From Elephas maximus indicus (taxonomy: Eukaryota > Chordata > Mammalia > Proboscidea > Elephantidae), in assembly GCF_024166365.1 (NCBI RefSeq), contig NC_064821.1, positions 50,185,093-50,249,092 on the forward strand: a stretch of DNA of 64,000 nucleotides, read 5' to 3'. Under the pieces are notes generated by a model. It worked only from the letters and a program-made list of their open reading frames with translations. It made no database searches and was not told where the DNA came from. This document shows positions 1-9,547 of the stretch, in pieces. Each line of letters starts with the position of its first letter. Within the stretch, counting starts at the first letter, position 1. A program made the translations under genes and the position numbers.

Positions 1-454
1 AAGATGACAGTAACGCTGGCTGTAATGGTTATGTGTCTACTTGGCTGGGCCATGATTTTCAGTGGTTAGGCAGTTATGTAATGATGAGATTTGGCAGTTA
101 TGCAATGACATAATCATCCTCCATTTTTGTGATCTGATGTGGTCATCCTCCATTTTCACATGCCAATTATCACATAACAGCCTGGTCTTTGGAACCTAAC
201 CATGTTGTCAAGTGAGGAGTGGGTGTTCTCAATAAGTATTAGCTATTATTACTACAGAAAAATAAATGCATCTGCAAGGGATACCACCTAGCCTTGCACA
301 TAGTTATCCATGGAGTTGCTGTTTAACTGATGAGTAGATCTGAAGTCCTCCAGCCCCCACATCTCAGACCAGCTTTCCAGATATGGCAGTGCAAGGGCTG
401 ATCATATGTGCACTACCTGCCTGTTCATCGGGGCACATTCCTATCTGCTTTCAG
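1..454. other. KIF1B: KIF1B intron (5' part outside window)
   Basis: This is intronic sequence ending in a pyrimidine-rich acceptor (ag at 453-454). It is AT-rich. It has two imperfect direct duplications: GGCAGTTATGTAATGA (69-84) recurs as GGCAGTTATGCAATGA (93-108), and CATCCTCCATTTT occurs near 115 and near 143. The pattern looks like an old LTR or other interspersed repeat, but I cannot name the family. No coding exon was found here. Confidence 0.6.
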
Positions 455-588
455 CTGGATCACTGCATTCAGCCAGCTGTCATTACCAAGGATGTCTGCA
501 TGGTCTTCTACTCCCGAGACGCCAAGATCTCACCACCACGCTCTCTGCGCAGCCTCTTTGGCAGTGGCTACTCGAAGACCCCTGACTC
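455..588 (+). CDS. KIF1B: KIF1B exon a (first in window)
   Basis: The acceptor is ctttcag|ctg and the donor is tc|gtaagt. It starts on a codon boundary with Leu-Asp-His and ends two bases into a Ser codon. It contains [19 protein letters not shown], very close to the human [19 protein letters not shown] as I remember it. Confidence 0.95.
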
Positions 589-3500
589 GTAAGTGTTTGA
601 GACAAGTTTAGTTTCCAGTTTGCTCTTCCAGTATAGAATCAGCACCCCTCCAGGTACCCTGGCTTGCTATTTCATGGTTAGTTTACTATCTATAAACCAT
701 TTTGGTAACTGACACCTAGAGTGCAGTGACTTGTATGTTGGGATTTAATAAAATGTTGATGGGTGGATGAATTAATGAATAAAGGAAGGAATGTTACATT
801 GTGAACATTGCCAAAGCAATTTTGTAGGAACTAAATGTTCTTTTACATGTCATTATTGTTATCTCTAACAGATTATAATTGATATTTTCTTCTTTTTAAG
901 ATTTGTTATTCATATTTAAAATATATAAAAGTATATCAAGAATAATACAGTGAATACCTGTGCACTGCCGCCTACCTTAAAAAAATAAAATATATATTAG
1001 TGTACAATCAGAGATTCTTAAGTACCCCTTCCTGTAACTTACACCTCCCCAGAATTTGATGTTTGTCATTTCATTATAGTCTAGACTTTCTTTCCCTCAG
1101 ACCTTCTCTCTTATAGTAAGAAAAGGCAAATGTTTAGTTTTCACATTTGTGTTACAAAGTTCCTAGCTTGTCATTCTATTTTATTCATCCTGTTGAAATA
1201 GAAGTGTTCAAAAGATTGAGATGAAACCTGGCTCCTTCTAGAAGCTACACTTATTAATTCAGAATAGGAAAAGAACAGTGACTTTTAAGAAATGTCTGTA
1301 GTTATATTGAAGGTAGATTATAGACCCTACAGAGGACACAGTGTTTTAGGTAGAGAGAATTGAGATTTTTCAGTTTTTGTGCTGTAAGAAATTATACAAT
1401 TGTTCTATTTTTTTCTTCAAATAGCAATCGAGTCACTGGAATTTATGAACTCAGTTTATGCAAGATGGCAGACACGGGTAGTCCAGGTAAGCTCTTATGG
1501 ATCCAAGAGGTGAGAGTTACCATTGCATATGTTCAGGGTATATTGTGTTGAAAAATTGGAGGGTCTGTCCATTTAGGATAGATACAAAATCTTTTAGAAA
1601 TCATGTACATTTTATGAGCTAGTTTGTTAGTGGTATTGATGGTGGGAGCTACCTTTTTTAGAGGTGCAGTATGGTTTAGTTTATGACGTGCAATACAGGT
1701 ATAAAAACTAAATTGAACAAGTATTGCTGGGCTATGGAATATTATTAAAAATTTGAGTGAATTAGAATTGTCTTAGAAAATTTCATAAACATTTCTCTCC
1801 CCATCTTTGCCCCAAAGATAACTTGGCATGTAACTTCACAGGTGCTGTGAAACTAGAATTTGAACCTCCAGTGCTGCAGAAGGACAAATTATTGAGTCGG
1901 AGTGGTTTTGTGACCTTTTTAATCTCTATTTGGACTGCTTTTGTTCCTCTAGCTCTGTGGATTTTAGCAGCATTTTGTATTTCTCTGCTTGTAGAACATG
2001 AGTAAGAATCTGGAGTTTAGTTTTAAACATTTGATTAGTGTGAGTTTGAGTCATTTTAGGAAATACATAGGGAAAAGAGGTCAGGTTCCCACAAGTAAGA
2101 TTTAAATAAAAAAGAAGACTTTGAGTATGCATCCAAGTCCCAATAGCAGCTAATTATAGTGTCAAGATAGTTCCTTGTGGAATTCTTAAATTAACATAAA
2201 TTCATATGTTTTATGTGTAACCACTGTAACATTTAAAAAACACATGGGAAATGAAGGGGCAAAGGGCATCTGTGATCTGCTGTCCCAACCAAACTACTGC
2301 ATGTGTGTGTGTTCCTTTCCCACTGTTTTTGTATGGGTGTATTTTTATCTATTTCGAATCATAGTGTACTGAGTATTTAATTTATGTATATTTTCACCTA
2401 ACGTAATACCATAAGCATTTTCTCAAGTTGCATTGAAGTCTTTGTAATTATTAAAGTTCAGAGAATTGCTTTTGAGGAAAAGGGATGAACTTTTTTTTTT
2501 TTAATTGGAACAGTATCAATAAGTATTAGATTGTCATAATTTTTTTTTGTTGTGCTTTAGGTGAAAGTTTACAGAGCAAATGGTTTCTCATTAAACAGTT
2601 AATACACAAACTGTTTTGTGACATTGGTTGCCAACCCCACAATGTGTCAACACTCTCCCCTTCTCCACCCCAGGTTTCTTATTTCCGTTTGTCCAGGTTT
2701 CCTGTCCCTTCCTGCCTTCTTATCTTTGCTTTTGGGCTGATGTACCTATAACTACGAAACATGTTCCTCATGTGTGTTATTGTTTGCCCTATAAACCCAG
2801 TCAATTCCGACTCATAGCGACCCTATAGGACAGTAGAACTGCCCCACAGAGTTTCCAAGGAGCGCCTGGCAGATTCGAACTGCTGACCCTTTGGTTAGCA
2901 GCTGTAACACTTAACCACTACACCACCAGGGTTTCCACTGTTTGCCCTGTACACCCCTCTAATCTTTGGTTGAAGGGTGAGCCTTGGAAGTGACTTTAGT
3001 ACTGAGTTAAAAGGCATCCAGGGGCCATAACTCTTGAGGTTTCTCCAGTCTCTGTCAGACCAGCAAATCTGTTCTGTTTTTTTTTTAAAAAAAAGGGGTG
3101 AAGTTTTAATTAATAAACAAAATCCCATGTATTTTGAGACCAGATTGTCTTAGCTTGCCACGTATATGACTTATTAATACATCTTGAGCTAAAATTTGAA
3201 TTAGATTTTTCTCTGGAAAAAGAAATTACTTCCTCTTGTTTTAGGCATGCAAAGGAGGAGGAGGAAAATCTTGGATACATCAGTGGCATACGTGCGGGGA
3301 GAAGAGAACCTAGCGGGGTGGCGGCCCCGCGGAGACAGCCTCATCCTTGAGCATCAGTGGGAGTTAGAAAAGCTGGAGCTCCTCCATGAGGTATCCCAGG
3401 GCAGGAATGCTCAAATGCAAGCACGTTCAGGCAGGAGTCCCAAATTATCAGGCTTAAATCCCTCTTCTCCACATGATCCTGGCTTTTTAGTTTTCAGTCA

Positions 3501-6500
3501 CAATGGGGGCATGATATTTTGTTTCTTAAGGCCTTACCGAGGTTTTTGTTTGCTGAAGAATTAGTGTTAATCTTCTCAGGTGGAGAAAACTCGGCACTTC
3601 CTTCTACTGCGTGAGCGACTTGGTGACAGCATCCCCAAATCCCTGAGTGATTCGCTCTCTCCCAGCCTCAGCAGTGGGACCCTCAGCACCTCCACCAGCA
3701 TCTCCTCTCAGATCTCAACCACCACCTTTGAAAGTGCCATCACACCCAGTGAGAGCAGTGGCTATGACTCAGCAGACATTGAAAGCCTAGTGGACCGAGA
3801 GAAAGAGCTGGCAACCAAGGTGACAATCTGTTCCTCCTTGTTGAGTGTTTTCCTGTCGTCAGGCTCTGTGAGCGAGACTTTCAGTTTTTTCATTCTCAAC
3901 ACCTTTCTTTGAGGGTCTCTGTTTCAAAGCATCTGTTCACACCCTGGACATAGAATTAAATAAGACACATTTCTTACCTTTAGTAAGTGCATAGACTAGT
4001 GGGACAAAGCTTAGACTGGTGGGTGACAAGAATGCGATAGGGGGTGGATAGAACGCACTGGGGGCCCGAGGAGAGACCTCCCACAGGATGCAATAGAGGG
4101 GTGGATAGAATGCAGTGGGGGCCCGAGGAGAGACCTCCCACAGAAGGTGATAGAGGGGTGGATAGAACACGCTGGGGGCCGGGCCTGAGGAGAGACCTCC
4201 CACAGAGTGCAACTTGAAACCTGACCTTTGAAGTGGAGGGGGTGGGCAGCCAGTGGTCTCCTGTCTGACCGTGTTAGGGAGCTCATGGGGGAGAGGGCCA
4301 TGCGATGGAGTGGACAGATAGGCAAGGGCCAGATCATGAGGGGCCTGTGTACTGTACTGCAGAGGTTAGATTGCATCCTGGGAGTGATGTGAAACTACTG
4401 AATACTTGAAACAGGTGTTGTAGTTTAGAGATCTTGCTAATCTGTCTGAAAATCTGAAGCAGCAATCCACAGGGTGGGTTAGTGTTAAAGAAATAGACCA
4501 AAGGCAGGGAGAACTCTTTATTGCAGTAATCCAGATGAGAAATAATAAAGGTTTTTTAGCCTAAGGCAGTGATATGTGGGGTGAAGAGCAAGGGGGATCA
4601 CATAGGAGACATTCAGAAGGTAGAATCCACACTCTTTGAGTGGATATAGCAGGAGTCGGCAGAGGTGCGTTGAGGGCGACTCCCAGGTGTATGATTTCTG
4701 GGCTTCTGACTGAAAAGCAACTAGAGACGTGAGAGGGTTTTCTGTGTTTTTGTTTTGCTTTCTTTTAGTAATTGAAGGGCTTCTAGTTTATTTAGGAAGT
4801 GGTGTCATACAGAACTCACAGAGATCAACGTCCTTTTTAGTACCAGGGTGAATGGAGAATTAAAGGGATGCTCCTGCATTCTTAAGCACTTTCTAAACTA
4901 TGGTTTTTATTAAGCATATGCCAGACTTCCTTGCTATATGCTTAGTGAACGGTTGTTTAGGCAACGCACAACCTCTGTCATGGGTCTCAGTGCTGTTCTC
5001 TTCCCCCTTCCCTGCCACACATTCGTTTAGCCATTGAAAGTGTATGTTCAGTTTGCACTTTTCTTTCTCTTCCCTAGTGCCTGCAACTTCTCACCCACAC
5101 TTTCAACCGAGAATTCAACCAGGTGCACGGCAGCATCAGTGATGGCAAGGTGAGTGCGTTGACTCTGGTTTTCAGCCAGCATGTTGGTGACTGGTTTCTT
5201 CAGAGCCGCTCTGATCTCCTTTCCCCAGATGGTGTGGCTTTTAGGTGGCTGAAGGTGGGCAGATCATCGTATTGGAGAATTTATGACATGTCTACCGTTG
5301 TACTTATTCTAATTTTTCAGAGTCAGGACACTGGCTTCCAGAGATAAAAGTACTCATATGAATCTCTCAGGGTGATTGTCAAGTGGAAACATTTTAGCAT
5401 TCCCCTGAATCCCTTGGAGAAGAATATCTTAGGAGGTAGGAAGGTGATATGCCATTGTATGACAGGTCCAAGGACTGTCTCAGGTTCTTGGTGGCATAAA
5501 ATTTTGTTGCCTTCAACAAAGTCAGGTGAACAGTTTTAAGAACTTCCGAGTCATTCACTATATTCTAGTCACCTTGACCTTTTTTGCTGTTCTTCAGTCT
5601 CTGCAAGTTTATTCCTACCTCTCTGCGCAGTTGTGCCTTTGCCGGGAATGGTCTTTTTCCAGATATTCCCATGATTGATGCTCAAATATGACTGCTTTAG
5701 AGCAGCTTTCCTTAACTACCGTATGTAAATCCAGTAACTCTCTGACATTCTAATCCCATCCTGGCTTTATTTTTTTCATAGCATTTACCATTGTCTGACG
5801 TGTTTTAAAGCGCTTATCTACCATCCCCACTAAAATACAAGCTCTGGGGGGCAAGTTCTCTGCCGTATTGTTAGGACAGAGCCTGGCACCTAGTAGGTGC
5901 TCAGCATGTTGAGGATCATTTCATTGATGCACAAAGCCAGTAGCAATATAAAAAGCCAGCCTTCACTCTTTTGTAAATGTCTTGATTCCTAATGTGGCAC
6001 TCAGGCCATAAATTATTTTAAGCTTATTTTCTTGAATGACCTTCTGAAGCATATTTATAAATAAAGCAAGGTCATTTGTTGTTAAAGCCCCTTATTGCAA
6101 AGGCAGCTTGCTTCATCTGAATCTCACATGCTATATTCCTTTTGTTTCCAGTTGTCTGATATCTCTCCAATTGGACGGGATCCCTCTGAGTCTAGTTTCA
6201 GCAGTGCTACCCTCACTCCCTCATCCACCTGCCCCTCTCTGGTTGACTTGAGGAGCAACTCCTCAGATCAGAAGTAAGTACCCAGATTTCACTGAGAGAA
6301 GCTGATCTAAGAATCAAGGAAGATGTCAGCCTTCCTCCAACTCAGTGGTTCTCGTAGGGGGAGACAAAGCACCCTCCTCCTAGGCAGCATTGAGAAATGC
6401 GAGGGAGCCGTTTTTTTGATGTAACAGTGACTGGGTAGAGGGTGGGACCAGGGCTGCTAAAAGTTTTGCAATTCAAGGGAAGGCCCCACACAGAAGACTT

Positions 6501-9500
6501 ACCCACCCAAAATGCCACCAGCACTGCCTTGAGAAACCAGAGGGACACAGTAGCTGGGATTCATGTCTGCCTCTTAAGCCATACCTTATTCTCTTTTGGT
6601 GTCAAGTCATTGATGACTCCTCTTCTTACCCCTTTCCACTCATTTGTCCTTCCACACCCACGCCTGCTTGTCCCCGAATCATATTATCAGACATTTCCCA
6701 TCTTAGGAAAAATATTTTGATGATAACCACACACAAAAAATCTATAGAAAGAAAATTAAAGATAACAAAGCACATGGTTCATCATTATAGTCACTACCCA
6801 ATTCATCATGCCCCTGTCTCCATTCGTTATGTTTACCTGGCAAAACCCACCTGGTTATCACCCAACTCTCTTACTACACCAACACTGACAGTCAGATTTG
6901 GCTGGAAAGAAATACACAGCCAGGTAATTTCATTAAATTTAAGATGCCATTGCCCATAAGACATTATTTTATGTGCCACTAAGAAAGAAGAGGAGCCCTG
7001 GTGGCACAGTGGTTAAGGGCTGCGGCTGCTAACTAGAAGGTCAGCAATTTGAATCCACCAGCCGATCCTTGGAAACCCTATGGGGTAGTTCTGCTCTGTC
7101 CTACAGGGTCGCAATGAGTCGGAATCAACTTGACAGCAACAGATTTGGTTTGGCTTTTTTGGGCAAGAAAGAAAAAAACATTGCCAACTAAAATGTGATA
7201 TGCCATCGCTTGTAAGATGCATCCCAATCCCAGAGAATCAGGGAAATACAATTCCTTAGGCTAAGCTGCTCTACAAAGATACCTAATAGCACAGAGTATA
7301 GGGATTGATTTCTCACCCACAGAGCAGTCCTCATCATCTCGCAGGTCATGGTGCAGCTCTGCTTTACATGGTCATTCAGGAGCCAGGCCTTCCGCCTTGT
7401 CTGCTCTGCCCACCATTCCCTAGGCCCATTGGTCCTCACATTTTCGCAGCATCATAATCACCTGGAAGGTGTGTGAAAGCACATACAGCTGGGCCCCACC
7501 CAGGGTTTCTGATTCACCAGATCTGAGTTGGGGCTTGAGAATTTTAGTATCTGGCTAGTTCCCAGGTGGATCTGATGCTGCTGGACCAGCGACCATACTT
7601 TGAGAACCATGGCCCTAGGTGTGGCCACATGACTAATGAGAAACAGAAAGAAATAGGGTGTTCATGATCAGGCACTTTTCTTCAGGGAGCTTCAGAACAG
7701 AATGAGAGACTGCGAGACTGTGACTTCGTGGTCATCAGTTGTCAGTTTCCTTTTTTAGCTTTGAAAGGATGACACCAGTTGAATGTGGAATTAACTTCGT
7801 GAAACCAGCTTGTATCCTGTGCTCAGCTCTCTGAAACCAGTGTTTGCAAGGCCCGTGGTGTTCACGGTGAGGCATTGTGTGCCTCCTGGTGGGATGGCTC
7901 AATACATTATGCATTGACCTTAACTGAGCCTCTTCTTATTATTACCCCTTGCTTCCTCCTAACCTCTCTCTTTTAAAGGACACTAGAAGCCAATTCCCGA
8001 GCCTCTAGTCCCTGCCTGGAATTTGAACAGTTTCAGATTGTCCCAACTGTGGAAACACCCTATTTGGCCCGAGCGGGAAAAAATGAATTTCTCAATCTTG
8101 TTCCAGATATTGAAGAAATTAGACCTGGGTGAGTACTGTGTTGACCAAGGATGTGAGGTATAAAAAAGATAAATCGGCAAGAAGAATTTACTTTCAGCTT
8201 TTCTACAAGAGGTCATTATTATAGTCTAACGCCAATTGAATTTGAGGCAAAAGAGCTGGGGGGCTTTCTGCTCCAGTTGTAACAGAATGCCTTCTGCACC
8301 CTGGCATAGCATGTTGCTGGGGCACTTTGTGGTCCTTTGCAGCATTACTTTGGCAGGGAAGATTATAGGCCTAATAGATCATTCACCTGTTTTGTTGACT
8401 CCAGGGGCTTAGCCTAGGCCAGACATAGTTTGATGGTCATTAGCTCATGACCATTTTGTTTTGTGAGAAACTAACTTCTTTTGTTCCTGTCCTTCTCAGC
8501 TCAGTGGTCTCTAAGAAAGGATACCTGAATTTCAAGGAGCCACATTCCAGCAACTGGGCTAAACATTTTGTTGTGGTCCGTCGCCCATACGTCTTCATCT
8601 ATAACAGTGACAAAGACCCAGTGGAGCGTGGAATCATTAACCTGTCCACAGCACAGGTGGAATACAGCGAGGACCAGCAGGCCATGGTGAAGGTCAGTCC
8701 TGGCTGTCCCTTGCCACGTGCGCCCTCCCCTTTTGAGAGAACCCTGTTGAGTAATGCAGAATCGATCCTTCATAATCTGGTCTCTGAGCCTTCAGTTCGA
8801 AGGGCTGAATGCCCCATGAATATGGCAGGTAGTCCACATTGCACAGTATCTGTAGTAATTTTCTCATCTACCTGTGTCTCTTTCAGACACCTAACACTTT
8901 TGCCGTGTGCACAAAGCACCGTGGGGTCCTCCTGCAGGCTCTCAATGACAAGGACATGAACGACTGGTTATATGCCTTTAACCCACTCCTTGCTGGCACG
9001 ATACGGTAAGAGCTGTTGCAGTGTTTCTCTCTTTGGCTTTTGGTTTCAGGGACATCAGCATAAATAGGAAAGGAATTATTCCTCTAAACAGGTTTAAAAT
9101 AGAGGAAGGACAGGAGTGTAAGTGTGGTTGTAGGGTGGTAATGGGGCCTCTGCTTCTCCTAAGGTGTCATCTTGTGTCCTGAACCATTAAGGAGACTGGG
9201 CACACTTACACCTTTTCATTCTTAAGGGGCAGTATCTGGGTCTGGGGGTCTAAGTGGAGGGAAGATCATGAATACCCTAATGATTTCCTAATATCCAACT
9301 GCAAGAGATCCTCCGAGGGCCTTGTGTCACAGAGTCCCCAGGGTGGAGGAGACCACAGCCTATCAGCACACCCAGAGGCCTGGGGCTGCAGGGTGGACTA
9401 GGAAGAAGCAGTTAAAGGATGGAGCCACAGTGGAAAAAGACCCGTGAGGAAAATAATACCTGAGTCCAGTTTTCTGATCCTGCCATCTCATTTATCTCCC

Positions 9501-9547
9501 ACAGGTCAAAACTCTCCCGCAGACGCACGAGCCAGCTGAAATACTGA
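455..9547 (+). CDS. KIF1B: Kinesin family member 1B, C-terminal coding exons (10 exons, partial gene)
   Basis: KIF1B is a kinesin-3 plus-end motor that carries synaptic vesicle precursors and, in another isoform, mitochondria. The window holds only the C-terminal part of the long (beta-type) isoform: exons 455-588, 1425-1486, 3245-3390, 3580-3819, 5078-5149, 6152-6273, 7979-8128, 8500-8692, 8887-9005 and 9505-9547. They join to 1281 nt with a continuous frame (426 residues and TGA). The motor, FHA and most of the stalk lie upstream of the window. Residues ~1-45 resemble the end of the kinesin-associated DUF3694 region. A Ser/Thr-rich linker follows (about residues 115-290), then a PH domain (about residues 309-412) that binds phosphoinositides on cargo membranes. 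The tail ends [15 protein letters not shown] recall human ending RSKLSRRCPSQSKY. All introns are GT-AG. Identity is secure from long near-identity to human KIF1B as I remember it. Confidence 0.96.
589..1424 (+). other. KIF1B intron with old L1-like sequence
   Basis: The stretch around 890-1110 (sparse AT-rich text with 'gtatatcaagaataatacagtgaatacctgt'-type phrasing) resembles the 3' region of an ancient L1M element. The rest is unremarkable unique-looking intron. The acceptor at 1424 follows a T-rich tract. Confidence 0.4.
1425..1486 (+). CDS. KIF1B: KIF1B exon b
   Basis: The acceptor is caaatag and the donor is cag|gtaagc. It completes the split Ser codon and codes [20 protein letters not shown] plus the first base of a Gly codon. 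The length of 62 nt keeps the frame with both neighbours. Confidence 0.95.
2510..3110 (-). mobile_element. Afrotherian L1 3' end, minus strand, interrupted by a SINE
   Basis: Read on the minus strand, this block resembles the 3'UTR of the full-length L1 at 35600-36600. The phrase ggtttctccagtctctgtcagacc (near 3038) matches the reverse complement of the L1 text near 36210-36240. The 3' end carries GTGTTGACACATTGTG in reverse complement near 2642-2657, which also appears in another fragment near 50960. It is split at 2790 by an AfroSINE. It is more diverged than the two young L1s. Confidence 0.65.
2791..2938 (-). mobile_element. AfroSINE, minus strand, with target-site duplication
   Basis: In reverse complement it begins GGAAACCCTGGTGGTGTAG and contains the tRNA-like box A and box B, then 'ctatgagtcggaattgact'. 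The 10-bp TSD TGTTTGCCCT flanks it at 2781-2790 and 2939-2948. It inserted into the older L1 3' end. Confidence 0.85.
3245..3390 (+). CDS. KIF1B: KIF1B exon c
   Basis: The acceptor is gttttag and the donor is gag|gtatcc, a weak +4 to +6 context. It completes the Gly codon and codes [20 protein letters not shown] and on through LEKLELLHE. The basic MQRRRRK cluster and [19 protein letters not shown] match human KIF1B as I recall it. Confidence 0.95.
3580..3819 (+). CDS. KIF1B: KIF1B exon d, Ser/Thr-rich linker
   Basis: This is an 80-codon exon with acceptor ttctcag and donor aag|gtgaca. It codes [20 protein letters not shown], then a Ser/Thr run ([20 protein letters not shown]) and ends [10 protein letters not shown]. 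The intron between it and the previous exon is only 189 bp. The Ser/Thr-rich stretch is a typical disordered, phosphorylatable linker before the PH domain. Confidence 0.96.
4032..4205. repeat. 57-bp minisatellite, about three units
   Basis: The phrase GGTGGATAGAA recurs at 4043, 4100 and 4157, an exact 57-bp period, each time followed by a GGGGCC-rich stretch and GAGGAGAGACCTCCCACAG. The third unit has a small substitution/duplication (ggggccgggcctgagg). The period is a multiple of three, so it creates repetitive but meaningless minus-strand open frames. Confidence 0.9.
4230..4800 (+). repeat. Ancient mammalian interspersed repeat (family not named)
   Basis: Phrases such as 'gggccagatcatgaggggcctgtgtac', 'cagtaatccagatgag' and 'cctaaggcagtga' belong to a common, old mammal-wide repeat. 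The block at 14590-15640 carries the same elements in the same order. I cannot assign the family name with confidence. Confidence 0.45.
5078..5149 (+). CDS. KIF1B: KIF1B exon e
   Basis: This 24-codon exon codes [20 protein letters not shown] and SDGK. The acceptor is ttccctag and the donor is aag|gtgagt. Human has REFSQVHGSVSDCK here as I recall, so a few substitutions are present. Confidence 0.95.
5150..6151 (+). other. KIF1B intron with L2 relic
   Basis: About 5560-5925 is a LINE2 3' end (listed separately). The rest is unassigned. Confidence 0.45.
5560..5925 (+). mobile_element. LINE L2 3' fragment
   Basis: The stretch 'actaaaatacaagctctgggg..caagttctctgccgtattg' followed by 'gagcctggcacctagtaggtgctca' is the diagnostic 3' end of mammalian L2. 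The divergence is high, as expected for this old family. Confidence 0.7.
6152..6273 (+). CDS. KIF1B: KIF1B exon f
   Basis: The acceptor is gtttccag and the donor is aa|gtaagt. It codes [20 protein letters not shown] and on through SSDQ plus two bases of a Lys codon. It is Ser/Pro-rich, like the preceding linker exons. Confidence 0.95.
6992..7156 (+). mobile_element. AfroSINE, plus strand
   Basis: It starts GGAGCCCTGGTGGCACAG and runs through a tRNA-like part, 'ggaaaccctatggggtag' and the tail 'cgcaatgagtcggaatcaac', ending in ggtttggttt-type sequence. A short TSD AAGAAAGAA is seen at 6981-6989 and 7165-7173. Confidence 0.88.
7433..7615 (+). mobile_element. MER5A-type hAT DNA transposon relic
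   Basis: The signature phrases are 'catcataatcacctgg', 'ctgggccccacccagggtttctg' and 'gatgctgctggaccagcgacc', ending 'ctttgagaaccatgg'. These match the nonautonomous MER5A/hAT-Charlie element. Confidence 0.78.
7979..8128 (+). CDS. KIF1B: KIF1B exon g
   Basis: The acceptor is tttaaag and the donor is gg|gtgagt. It completes Lys and codes [20 protein letters not shown] and on through [15 protein letters not shown] plus two bases. The split codon with the next exon reads Gly where I recall Ser in human (RPGSVV versus RPSSVV). Confidence 0.95.
8129..8499 (+). other. KIF1B intron, no recognised content
   Basis: This 371-bp intron has a clear acceptor (ccttctcag). I see no repeat or RNA gene in it. 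Confidence 0.6.
8500..8692 (+). CDS. KIF1B: KIF1B exon h, PH domain N-terminal half
   Basis: It codes [20 protein letters not shown], then [20 protein letters not shown] and on through SEDQQAMVK. The K-x-G-Y-L opening, the W-x-K-H-F-V-V-V strand and R-P-Y-V-F-I-Y form the first strands and basic phosphoinositide-facing surface of the kinesin-3 PH domain. The donor is aag|gtcagt. Confidence 0.97.
8887..9005 (+). CDS. KIF1B: KIF1B exon i, PH domain C-terminal half
   Basis: It codes [20 protein letters not shown], then [19 protein letters not shown] and two bases of Arg. D-M-N-D-W-L-Y-A-F carries the invariant Trp of the C-terminal PH helix. The acceptor is ctttcag and the donor is cg|gtaaga. 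Confidence 0.97.
9006..9504 (+). other. Last KIF1B intron, no recognised content
   Basis: This is a 499-bp GT-AG intron. I see no repeat, RNA gene or further exon in it. Confidence 0.6.
9505..9547 (+). CDS. KIF1B: KIF1B terminal coding segment and stop
   Basis: The acceptor is tcccacag. It completes Arg and codes [13 protein letters not shown], then TGA at 9545-9547. The rest of this exon is the long 3'UTR. Confidence 0.95.

Larger units (their letters stand above)
1487..3244 (+). other. KIF1B intron with L1 relics and an AfroSINE
   Basis: About 2200-2460 looks like an ancient L1M 3' region. About 2510-3110 is an L1 3' end on the minus strand, split by a SINE (both listed separately). The part between 1490 and 2190 shows nothing I can name. 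The open frame 1823-2005 has no matching splice context or homology and is not an exon. Confidence 0.45.
3820..5077 (+). other. KIF1B intron with minisatellite and ancient repeat
   Basis: It contains the 57-bp minisatellite (4032-4205) and an ancient interspersed repeat (about 4230-4800), both listed separately. The remaining 4800-5077 holds only the T/C-rich acceptor region. Confidence 0.5.
6274..7978 (+). other. KIF1B intron with SINE and MER5-type repeat
   Basis: It contains an AfroSINE (6992-7156) and a MER5-type relic (7433-7615). The remaining sequence has no recognisable exon or repeat. Confidence 0.5.

Noticed and set aside
1823-2005. Possible extra KIF1B exon (open frame with hydrophobic segment)
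   Set aside because: Splicing of 1425-1486 directly to 3245-3390 restores the known KIF1B sequence and frame; no suitable donor or homology supports an added exon.
3937-4376. Two overlapping minus-strand open frames (91 and 121 codons) with repeated Pro/Leu-rich modules
   Set aside because: They are translations of the 57-bp minisatellite inside a KIF1B intron; the period is a multiple of three. No start context, splice sites or homology.
6992-7060. tRNA gene, because of box A/box B-like sequence
   Set aside because: The same sequence recurs about two dozen times with a non-tRNA 3' extension and TSDs, so these are tRNA-derived SINEs, not tRNA genes.
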